Below, one piece after another: positions 54,954 through 64,000 of a stretch of DNA of 64,000 nucleotides (positions within the stretch are counted from its first letter, which is position 1; the number at the start of each line of letters is the position of its first letter). This DNA comes from Xanthostigma xanthostigma (lineage: Eukaryota; Arthropoda; Insecta; Raphidioptera; Raphidiidae). The stretch is taken from positions 32,685,501-32,749,500 of the forward strand of contig OY754465.1 in NCBI GenBank assembly GCA_963575645.1. The letters are read 5' to 3'. Below the pieces are notes generated by a model. The model was not told the DNA's origin, made no database searches, and saw only the letters and a list, made by a program, of their open reading frames with translations. The position numbers and the translations under genes were made by a program.

Positions 54954-56986
54954 ACCGTGTGAACTTAGCACAGCAAAGTTGGAAAATTAAAAAAAAAATA
55001 AGTGTACTTGTAGCACGCCAAATTGTACTAGCGTACTTACTAAGTTTTAAAAAATGTACCGTAAATTTAAGCCATAAAAAGTTCAAAACAAATAATGCTG
55101 TGCTAAGTTCACACTTTCAATTTTTCAAAATCTCGTGCAAGCCAAGCACTAACTTCAATTAAGCAAATGTATTAGGAAAAAATGTAGCACATTTGCGCGT
55201 GCCAACGATACAACAACAAAAAAGAAAATAAAAAAAAAATCAAAATTCACAATTCACAATTTTCGAAAAAAGTTAACATATTTTAAGTGTTTCGTTAGCA
55301 TGCGGCCTAGATAAAAAACTTTTGTTTATAAAGTTACATTGTAGAATAATTTTTTACAGTAGAAGGGGCATTTCAAAAAATATTAAAATTCAAAGAGCGA
55401 CTCTGTTTTTTACTTGTGGTCTTTGAAAAAACACCGTCGCAGTTCAGCAATATTGTAAAAAATATTTACAAATTGTATACACAAACGTTCCTTGTTTATC
55501 GCTCTTTCTATTAGTGAAAACCGTTTCAAAATCCGGAACCTGGTTTAGAAGAAGTGAGCGGAGAAACAGGCAGAGGCAGACAGCGACTTTGTTTTATACT
55601 TTCTTAGTGGTTGTTTTCATTTCTTTTCTAACATATCAACGTTGCCGGAATCTTTGGGTGAATATTCCCTCTATATTTGTTAAATGAGCCCATCTATTAA
55701 CAATAAATGTTCACCCATTAAGCTCTGTCAATTTTGATATTTGTTTGTTTGTTTTTCTTCCCAAATGCAGGTTTTGGAATAAGTAAGTCCCAGCTACGAC
55801 GAAACTCACTGAATATATTAAAGTATATATATTCTTGAAAGTAATTAAATTCTCTACAACTCCATCTTCATAAATTTCTTTTTCAGATGAATAGTTTAGA
55901 CGACATGAAGGAATGTTTGATGAAAAATATGCGGTAAAAGTTTTTTTTCGAAAACTTTCACGTTTCTGGGGCGTGTAGCTCAAGAACGGTTGAGTATTTG
56001 AAAAAAGTGTATAGAACAAAAGCTGTATAAAATTTTATGAGCTTTAATTTGGCATAAGAATTTTTTCTCATGCGACGTACCGTTTTTGAATCCTAAGCTA
56101 AAACCCCAAAAGTGGTACCTTCTTGGTGCTCCCCTCCCTCCGGCTCACCTCTTAAACGTCAGGACTTTTGGTATGTTTACTCCCTAATCACCCTGAACAA
56201 GTTTCTGAAGAAATCGCTTAGGGACCTGCTCACGCACTTTACACCCTCTTTTGAGCTATTCATTGATTGGACTATGTTGGCACGCGGTCTAGATAAATAA
56301 CTTTTGCTTATAAAATTATTTTCTAAAATCACTTTTTTAAGTAGTACGGGCACTTAAAGAAAATTTTGAAAATTCAAAAATTTCGTAAAAAATCAAAATT
56401 TTGTTGTTGTACTGTTGGCACGCGGTCTAGACAAAAAACTTTTGCTTATAAAATTATTTTGTAAAATCGTTTTTTAAAGTAGTATGAGCACTTATTGTAA
56501 ATTTTCAAAATTTAAAAATTTCGTTAAAAGTCAAAATATTCTTGTTGAACTATTGGTACGCGGTCCTGACAAAGAACTTTTGCTTATAAAATTATTTTGT
56601 AAAATATAGCAAAATATTTTATAAAATAACTTTATAAGTAAAAAATCATTTTACAAATTAATAGTAAAAGTTCTTTATCTGACCGCGCGCCAACGGTACA
56701 AGAAGCAAATTTAGACTTTTCTGGAAATTTTTGAATTTTAATATTTTATGAAATGCCCCTTCTACTGTAAAAAATAATTCTACAATCTAACATTATAAAC
56801 AATTTTTTTTATCTAAGCCGCATGCTAAAATAAGTTAACTTTTAAACCATTTTTTTTTTGGATTTTTTATGACTTAAATTTACGGTACATTTTTTAAAAC
56901 AGTAATTACGCTAGTACAATTTAGCGTGCTACAAGTACACTTATTTTTTTTTATTTTCCAACTTTGCTGTGCTAAGTTCACACGGC
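54954..56986. repeat. Large inverted repeat with internal 138-bp tandem units
   Basis: Left arm parts 54954-55081 and 55260-55396 are mirrored by 56867-56986 and 56733-56835 ('gtgtgaacttagcacagcaaagttgg', 'acagtagaaggggcatttc'). Between 56281 and 56690 three units of 138 bp start with CACGCGGTCTAGA-like sequence at 56281, 56419 and 56557. The loop (about 55450-56150) is unique sequence. Confidence 0.7.
55714..56019 (-). CDS. Candidate N-terminal exon of the P450 (weak)
   Basis: The open minus-strand frame ends in a strong-looking donor, AATGG|GTGAAC at 55714/55713. Its last part reads NLITFKNIYTLIYSVSFVVA, a plausible membrane anchor, then GRKTNKQISKLTELNG, reminiscent of the basic linker and K-x-P-G hinge of CYP4 proteins. 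Against it: the phase (2) does not join exon 54331-54131 (phase 1) without an unseen exon, no proline hinge is present, and the only in-frame Met lies 50 residues before the anchor. It may be chance sequence in the loop of the surrounding inverted repeat. Confidence 0.25.
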
Positions 56987-57089
56987 CCTCAAAAATAGGT
57001 AATGCTTTGCGGTGACCATCATAACTTTGTGCTGGTTCACCAAAAATCGATAAAACAAAGAAAATTCTTTTGTTTAATAGTAAATCTAA

Positions 57090-57134
57090 GACTTCAAATA
57101 AATAAAATTGTCGACCAATTTTTTTCAGACCATA
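57090..57134 (+). repeat. T motif, left of DD41D element
   Basis: CTTCAAATAAATAAAATTGT and 'cgaccaatttttttcagaccata' directly precede the transposon. The inverse lies just beyond its right end (63895-63940), so the transposon appears inserted in a pre-existing T-bounded palindrome. Confidence 0.6.
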
Positions 57135-57194
57135 CAGCGTGTCGACGGATGTTCTATACAAATGGAATTTTTTTTATTAATTATTGGAGCAAAT

Positions 57195-57728
57195 TTTTTT
57201 AAGCTATTGCATAGCTTCTATCGCGGGCTTTGAGCGCGGCGTCCGAATCAAGAAATTCCGAAACGAAAAAAAACCTAACACCCCCCACTCCGACCGGCAC
57301 AGCGGTGCGGCGTTGACAGCCGTGCATTGTCTAACGTCGTTTCAGTTCGGCAGACTTCGGCACGGTGTTTGTGTGCTCATAACTGCATAACTGCTCATAA
57401 CTGATTCTATCTTTATTTGTGTATAAATGAATTTATATATAATACTGCTATAAATATAAGCTAAATTATTTAGGTTATGTGCAGAGAAAGTATATATGAT
57501 ATTATATCTATATAAATGTACATCGCGCGAAATTCTATGATCAAACTCTTAATATCGTTCTTTTTGTTCAAATTTTTTAAATGAATAATTGTTTTGGTGT
57601 GTAATTACACTATTTATACCTTATTATTTATACCTAGCTATTTTGGTTTTATAGAGAAGAAAAACTTAAAGACCTAAAAAGAATATGCAATAGCTTTACC
57701 GCGGCAGTCCCCGAGTGCCACACGTATT
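57195..57728. mobile_element. About 530-bp insertion in the left terminal repeat
   Basis: Starts 'aagctattgcatagcttctatcgcgg' and ends with the inverse-like 'gcaatagctttaccgcgg'. It contains a GC-rich block 57215-57370 unlike its surroundings. It is absent from the right terminal repeat. A MITE is plausible; no target duplication was resolved. Confidence 0.5.
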
Positions 57729-57854
57729 TTTTTTCTGTGGAAACACCCAAGAAAATTTTTTTCGGCCTAAAGTTATACGAAGGAAATAAAAAAGTTTTAT
57801 TTTACTAAAAATAAAAATTATCAGTGATATTCAAGATTTTCGCCCGTAGTAGGC

Positions 57855-58952
57855 TTGGAAAACAAAAGAATAGCACGTATTAAATGTCAAGTAATTGAAA
57901 ATAAAATGCCTGTAAAATTAAGTTTACCAGAAAAAATAGAATTAGTGTTAATTGTAGGTGATAATTACAAAACCTACAGACAAGCTGCATTGTTATTCAA
58001 TGACAGGCACCCGGAAAAACATATTTCACATTCGACTGTGAGAAATGTTATTGATAAATTTAAAATGACAGGGTCTGTTAATAATAAATTCATGAAAAAC
58101 CGTATTCGAAGAGTTAATATCGAAGAAAATCAGTTACTAATCATGCAAGCTGTTACAGAGCAACCAAAAATCTCGGTAAGACGGATTTCACAATTGTTAC
58201 CAAATAATGTAGGAAAATCAACAATTTCGAAAATTTTAAGATCTAACAAATTTCATTCGTATAAACCAAAATTTGTTCATACGCTCAAATCCAGAGATTT
58301 GATATCTCGATTCGACTTTTGTGCCTGGTTTCAAGGAATATTAGAAGATGATCCCTTTTTTGCTAGAAAAATACTTTCCACCTCTAATGGAGTTGTGTGT
58401 TCCCAAAATACTCGTTGGTGGAGCTCTGAAAATCCTAACTTTGTGACTGAATGCCGTGATCAGTATTCGTTCAAGACAAACGTGTGGGCTGGTGTTTTTA
58501 ATAATCGAATAATTGGACCTTATTTTTTCGACATAATCTCAATTCGGAGGCAATTTCTGAATAATCAAATTTTTGATGTACTGCATGCAATTCCTTTGCG
58601 TATTCGATCTACTTTATGGTATCAGCATGACGGAGCTCCATGCCATAGTTCCAGAATTATTAATCAATATCTTGACACATCGTTTCAAGGACGCGGGATT
58701 GGAAGATATTCTGCAAACCCTTGGCCAGCCAGATCACCCGATTTGTCACCCCTAGATTATTTCCTCGAGGGCTATCTAAAGAAAATGGTGTAGGTACTCT
58801 GAAAGACCTTTTCAAGATATTGATCAATTGGAAAGGATTATCACCGAAAAAATCCATCAAATTCCTTCTACAATGATTCGAAATTCAGTGACGGATTTCG
58901 GAAGGAGAACCGTTCTTTGTATGGAGAGATATGGAGGATATGTTGAATTCTG
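57855..58952 (+). pseudogene. DD41D mariner-type transposase, inactivated
   Basis: An open frame of 312 codons (57855-58793) followed, after one frame change near 58790, by a C-terminal stretch ending at 58952. Residues about 20-80 form a helix-turn-helix (LSLPEKIELVL ... HSTVRNVIDKF), and about 100-140 a second DNA-binding segment. The catalytic part shows WYQHDGAPCHSSR (second Asp) and SPDLSPLDYF (third Asp) with 41 residues between, the spacing of DD41D (rosa-like) IS630/Tc1/mariner transposases. The segment with the first catalytic Asp is deleted: ARKIL is followed directly by STSNGVV. A Glu stands where Trp is usual after YFL. The source is therefore dead. It lies inside terminal repeats of the same orientation. 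Confidence 0.88.
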
Positions 58953-60570
58953 ATTTATAATTGGGCTTTTGAATGAATTTTTTTTGTCATAAATGGAAAG
59001 ATCGTATATAAGTTTTATAACAAAACTATTTTTCTTTTTTTTATTTTCGTCATAATTCAAAAGTTCTATCAAATTAAAAATAATTTTTTGTACCCAGTTC
59101 CGAGAACGCGCCGACATTTCCCGAACATAATGTGACGTCATAATGTTAATTTCTATTATCATCACATGCAATTGACACAGTGTTTTAACCTCTCATTGAT
59201 TGAATACAGTCAATATATTAAGAAATTTATCAAAAATGTCGAATCTTAAATGTAATCGTGCTTGCTTTGTACAAAGGTGTACGAATATTACATAAAAAAC
59301 TTCCCACAAAATGTTTTTAAATGTGCTACAAGATGTTACACGTCGAAAACAACGGTGTTAACATCATTGAGTTGCAAGGATCATTTTGATGTAAGTATTT
59401 TAATATAATACTGTAATTAATAATAAGTTATATCAACGTATAAATTTAAATATCTGGGTGACCGAACTTTGCTTGGAATAGTTCAATACACATAATATTA
59501 ATTTGCTGTGATTTGTTGATTTTGTACAATTTTTTTTTTACGAAACGAATTAATTTCAATGTTATGTATTTTTTAAACGAGAAATCCAAGATTCAACTTT
59601 ACCAACCATTTTTCCCTGTAATAACACTCGTTCCCTTTGTAAATATTATTTAGGTCGTCATTTTGAAATCTACCGCCGTTATTTTAGATCCTTTAAAAAT
59701 TGTCGTTTCGGATGTAATTTTACTCACCCATTGTCATTTCTCGGCACTCATTTTTAAGCAGATATGGTATATCAATTTTATCGATGTATTTTTCTTAGCA
59801 ATGTCTTGTATATTTCAATCAATATTCAATAATATTTGTTTTGCATAGGTCACAAAAAAACTCACAAAAATCGATATTCAAGGAAATGTAGTACCTAACT
59901 ACCTACAATGTACATACATAATAATATCTTTTAATAATAGACTATGAGCTGTGTTTTTTCTCATATTAATATAACAGTTGAAAAAATTAGTAACAATGTG
60001 ACAATAAAAATTTTCAAACAATGAAAAAAAAATAGTTTATTTCAGTTACATTTTGATGATACCAGAATTTTTTGAGCCATAACTCGCATACACTGACAAA
60101 AATGGTGTGTGGTACATACGATTATTTTCCAGGTGGTAAAGACTGTAATTTCAGAACAGAGCGTCATTAAAAATGTAAACCGATTTTCATACTTAAAAGC
60201 CGCTGTGTATTTTAATAAAGTCGTGAAAAGGTATGTTTCAACTGGAAAAAATAATCTTTATATATATCTTTCGAGTGACACCCTACAAAATATAATAATA
60301 ATAAATAATAATAAATTAATTAATTATATTCAATGAAAAATATTTAGTTTCTCATAAATTACAATCACATTATTATTTTTGAAAAAAAAAACTTCCATTG
60401 ATGCTTTAGCATCTCGAACCTCAGCTGAATTGAACCGAAAATGTACCATTTTTTAGAAAATCTGTGATCATAAATAATATCTACAGTAAGTATATTAGCA
60501 GAATTAGTTTTATAAAAGCTTTGTCACACATTATTAATAGGCCAGGCATAATATGGTTCGAACAACAAAA
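58953..60570. other. Interior of the DD41D element, unassigned
   Basis: Short frames only. 59454-59480 repeats the 'ctgggtgaccgaactttgct' start seen at 20660, so an additional retroelement end may be inserted here. Confidence 0.4.
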
Positions 60571-60577
60571 AAATTAG

Positions 60578-63165
60578 TTACAGCAATCCGACACCGGGAT
60601 ATTATAGAACAAGATATTCTAAAAGAGGGAAAAATAAATCGAACAGTCTGCTGCTATCCGGGGTGGAATGGGGTGGCTTTTTAGGGGTTGAAATCAGTTT
60701 TTTGCGATTTCTGGCTAAACGATGCATTCTATCGAAAAAAGTTAAATGTAAAAGTTGTAGATAATAAAAAGATCTACAACTTTTGTATTAACCATTTTTA
60801 CCCTAACCTCAAAATTATTCGAAAAAATGCAAAAAACCGATTTTTTGGTTTTTAATTTTTTATTTCGGAAACAAAAAATCAATTGAGGCCAAACTTTGCC
60901 AAAAGATACCTTTTGGTATTATAAAGATGTAGTAATTTTTTTGAAAGGAAATATTTTAAGGTTTTTTTAAAATTCCACTTTTTCGTAAAAAAAAATGAAA
61001 TTTTCAACGAAAATCCTACCTGAAACTACGCAACCTACAGAGTTCAAATTTGGCACACTTACTCGTTGTTACGTCTACTTTCAATTAGTAGTGAAAAGAG
61101 GTACACGCAATGGAAAAAATTGTGGGAAAATTGAAAAAACCGAAAAAATGACTTTTTTTGTGGTTTTTGGCATATACATCGTCGAACAATCGTTATTAAT
61201 TAATAAAATCATTATAATTTTCATGTTTAATCTTTGATTATTGTACAGCGCTACTTTTCATACGATAAAAAATTTACATACAATTATAATAATCATACAA
61301 TAGGTAATGTAGTAGATCTACAATGATATATACGGATTTTGCAGATAAGAGTGGTTAAATCTGGAAAAGTGGTGGAACAGCTCCGATTTCAAAAAATCTT
61401 TTTTTCCTTGATTCCTTAGACCCTCAGGAACATTTATCACCGCTAACCTCCGCCTCACTCCGAAAATTGGAAAAAGTAGGGTGGTTTTAACCCTCTCAAA
61501 AGCACCCGCAAGTGAAACAGTGGAAAAACATTTTAAAAAATAAAAATTTTGTCTTAAAAATCGGCTCTCGGTGATTTTCGAAGTCACTGATTACGAATCC
61601 GAGGTCTGTAATCAAGTGAGGGTAATTCCAACCCCTCAAAACCACCCCCAGTCGTCACTGTAATGGAAAAAACAGTAAAAAATAATATTTTACTTTAAAA
61701 ATCGTCTCTCGGGGTTTTTCGAAGTCGCTGAGTACGAATTCTAGGTCTGTAATCAAGTAAGGGTAGTTCCAACCCTTCAAAAGCACCCTTATAAAGTATA
61801 ATTATGTAATTGAAGCTCGTTATATGGATACTGTAATTTTTTTCAAAATAAATAACTGAAAACACAATTATAAAAGTCAATATTTTTCATTACAATGTTT
61901 TTTTCATTACTGTCATGACTGGGGGTGGTTTTGATGGTCTTGATTACAGACCTCGAATTCGAACTCAGTGACTTCGAAAACCCCCGAGAGACGATTTTTA
62001 AAGTAAAATATTATTTTTTACTGTATTTTTCATTACAGTGACGACTGGGGGTGGTTTTGAGGGGTTGGAACTACCCTCACTTGATTACAGACCTCGGATT
62101 CGTAAGCAGTGACTTCGAAAACCCCCGAGAGCCGATTTTTAACACAAAATTTTTATTTTTCAAAATGTTTTTCCACTGTTTCACTTGCGGGTGTTTTTGA
62201 GAGGGTTAAAACCAAGGGTGGTTTTAACCCTCTCAAAAGCACTCCGAAAATTGGAAAAAGTAGGGACTTTTTCCAATTTTCGGAGTGAGGCGGAGGTTAG
62301 CGGTGATAAATGTTCCTGAGGGTCTAAGGAATCAAGGAAAAAAAGATTTTTTGAAATCGGAGCTGTTCCACCACTTTTCCAGATTTAACCACTCTTATCT
62401 GCAAAATCCGTATATATCATTGTAGATCTACTACATTACCTATTGTATGATTATTATAATTGTATGTAAATTTTTTTCGTATGAAAAGTAGCGCTGTACA
62501 ATAATCAAAGATTAAACATGAAAATTATAATGATTTTATTAATTAATAACGATTGCTCGACAATGTATATGCCAAAAACCACAAAAAAAGTCATTTTTTC
62601 GGTTTTTTCAATTTTCCCACAATTTTTTCCATTGCGTGTACCTTTTTTTCACTACTAATTGAAAGTAGACGTAACAACGAGTAAGTGTGCCAAATTTGAA
62701 CTCTGTAGGTTGCGTAGTTTCAGGTGGGATTTTCGTTGAAAATTTTATTTTTTTTTACGAAAAAGTGGAATTTTAAAAAAACCTTAAAATATTTCCTTTC
62801 AAAAAAATTACTACATCTTTATAATACCAAAAGGTATCTTTTAGCAAAGTTTGGCCTCAATTGATTTTTTGTTTCCGAAATAAAAAATAAAAAACCAAAA
62901 AATCGGTTTTTTGCATTTTTTCGAAAAATTTTGAGGTTAGGGTAAAAATGGTTAATACAAAAGTTGTAGATCTTTTTATTATCTACAACTTTTACATTTA
63001 ACTTTTTTCGATAGAATGCATCGTTTAGCCAGAAATTGCAAAAAACTGATTTCAACCCCTAAAAAGCCACCCCATTCCACCCCGGATAGCAGCAGACTGT
63101 TCGATTTATTTTATCCTCTTTTAGAATATCTTATTCTACAATATCCCGGTGTCGGATTGCTGTAA
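60578..63165. mobile_element. Family E foldback, copy 2, complete 2.6-kb palindrome
   Basis: Ends TTACAGCAATCCGACACCGG and the exact inverse CCGGTGTCGGATTGCTGTAA. The arms run 60578-61790 and 61910-63165, with a 100-bp loop. The AAATTAG flank is also mirrored (60571-63172). The right arm contains a small local inversion/duplication at about 62213-62270. The mirrored open frames in both arms are a palindrome effect. No coding capacity. Confidence 0.92.
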
Positions 63166-63811
63166 CTAATTTTTATTTTTTTTTCAATTTTTTCTGCTAT
63201 TTTTACTGGTCTATAAATAGAATTACTTGCCAACAATATTTTTTTCTACTAAATTTAGGATAGTTTTAGTCAATAAACATGTAGAAGCCATTGATAGTAT
63301 ACTGCGTATATACATTTTAACAATATGACGTCACAATTGTCAAAAACAAATTTAGTGCGTTTGCAGTCACGTGATTTTTTAAAATATTTTATCAATTTTG
63401 AATTGCTTATAACTAATTTAAAAAAAGTTTTTTGAAAGTTTTTCGCATCGATTATCCAATATTATTTATAAAAAAGTTTTAAAATACAATAAAAAAATCG
63501 AAAATTATTTTTTTTTCAAAAGCCTAATTCTGAATAAATAATATTTACTTAGAAGTTAGTTATGTTATTATTTTGAATTAAATTTGATTATGTAACTAAT
63601 TTTACGAAAATCTTGAATAGCACAGATAATTTTTATTTTTGTCAAATAAAACTTTTTGATTTCCCTCGTATAACTTTAGGCCGAAGAAAATTTTCTTTGG
63701 TGTTTTTAGAGGTTTTGGACGAAGCAGAACTTTTCCACAGAAAAAAATTTTTACTTCAATAATTAGCAAAAACAAATTCCATTTGTAAAGAACTTCCGTG
63801 GACACGCTGTA

Positions 63812-63940
63812 TATTGACAAAAAATAATATAACAATCCGGATTTGGATCTTTTGTTATATTGATTTATATTTTTATATTATTTTTTGTCAATATATTATG
63901 GTCTAAAAAAATTGGTCGACAATTTTATTTATTTGAAGAG
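63812..63940. repeat. Hairpin and inverted T motif right of the DD41D element
   Basis: ATTGACAAAAAATAATATAA (63814) is mirrored by 'ttatattattttttgtcaat' (about 63874-63894) around a 40-nt loop. This is followed by the inverse T motif 'aaattggtcgacaattttattt'. The last 60 bp of the window hold 'cagacgttaatcaaagattt', usual beside T motifs. Confidence 0.65.
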
Positions 63941-64000
63941 TTCTGTTCAGACGTTAATCAAAGATTTAAATCTAAGACTTAATCGAGGATTTTTTTCATT

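Larger units (their letters stand above)
57135..63809 (+). mobile_element. Decayed DD41D mariner-type transposon with two nested insertions
   Basis: Termini CAGCGTGTCGACGGATGTTC and the inverse of CAGCGTGTCCACGGAAGTTC are flanked by TA (57133-57134 and 63810-63811). Terminal inverted repeats extend about 200 bp: 57135-57195 plus 57728-57850 correspond to 63602-63809, including 'ttcggcctaaagttatacga'. The left repeat is interrupted at 57195-57728. The transposase relic is at 57855-58952, and a 2.6-kb foldback sits at 60578-63165. The rest of the interior is unassigned AT-rich DNA. Confidence 0.75.

Noticed and set aside
61318..61587. Frame of 89 aa recurring at 50810-50992 and 51247-51537
   Set aside because: It derives from the arms of the family E foldback. 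Its conservation follows the repeat DNA, and no start context or domain supports coding.

Overview
The window looks like a non-coding-rich, AT-rich piece of an animal genome, almost certainly an insect. The evidence is GT-AG introns, a cytochrome P450 of the insect CYP4 type, jockey/CR1-like LINE remnants, a Penelope-like element, a DD41D mariner-type transposase, and hAT and PIF/Harbinger MITEs. A hemipteran is plausible, but nothing here proves the order. There is no bacterial, organellar or CRISPR-like architecture.

Gene content is thin. The one convincing host gene is a CYP4-like cytochrome P450 on the minus strand. Eight exons between 54331 and 42200 join with exact GT-AG boundaries and compatible phases, giving 1179 nt (393 codons) without a stop. 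They run from the residues just after the N-terminal hinge to the haem-cysteine loop. The N-terminal anchor/hinge exon and the C-terminal exon are uncertain. Candidates lie at 55714-56019 and 35719-35901; the latter appears eroded. The P450 introns are packed with mobile DNA: a 1.2-kb near-perfect palindrome, a 0.69-kb mariner-type foldback MITE, a hAT MITE and a partial copy of a 2.6-kb foldback.

Region by region: 1-8.5 kb holds a GC-motif repeat, a LINE split by a composite insertion, and a 120-bp satellite arranged as a 598-bp five-monomer higher-order repeat. 9-13.3 kb holds nested palindromes, including a double-hairpin MITE core found three times in the window. 13.3-24.5 kb is mostly unassigned; it contains a hAT MITE with a perfect 8-bp target duplication, a small foldback and a promoter-like GC island. 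24.5-25.9 kb is a decayed Penelope-like element with a GIY-YIG domain and an inverted 3' end. 26-35 kb is nested foldbacks, a Harbinger MITE, a hAT remnant and repeat families. 37.8-41.7 kb is a foldback with short-tandem-repeat termini followed by a 2.3-kb inverted pair that splits another repeat. 42-56 kb is the P450 gene. 57.1-63.8 kb is a decayed DD41D transposon carrying a nested 2.6-kb palindrome.

The most striking general property is the density of long inverted repeats: about a dozen foldback structures in 64 kb, several nested exactly inside one another. Labels A, B/J, D, E, F, H, I and T are local names for repeat families recognised only by comparison within this window. I saw no clearly new enzymatic system. 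The satellite higher-order repeat and the hierarchical palindromes are the best candidates for something undescribed.
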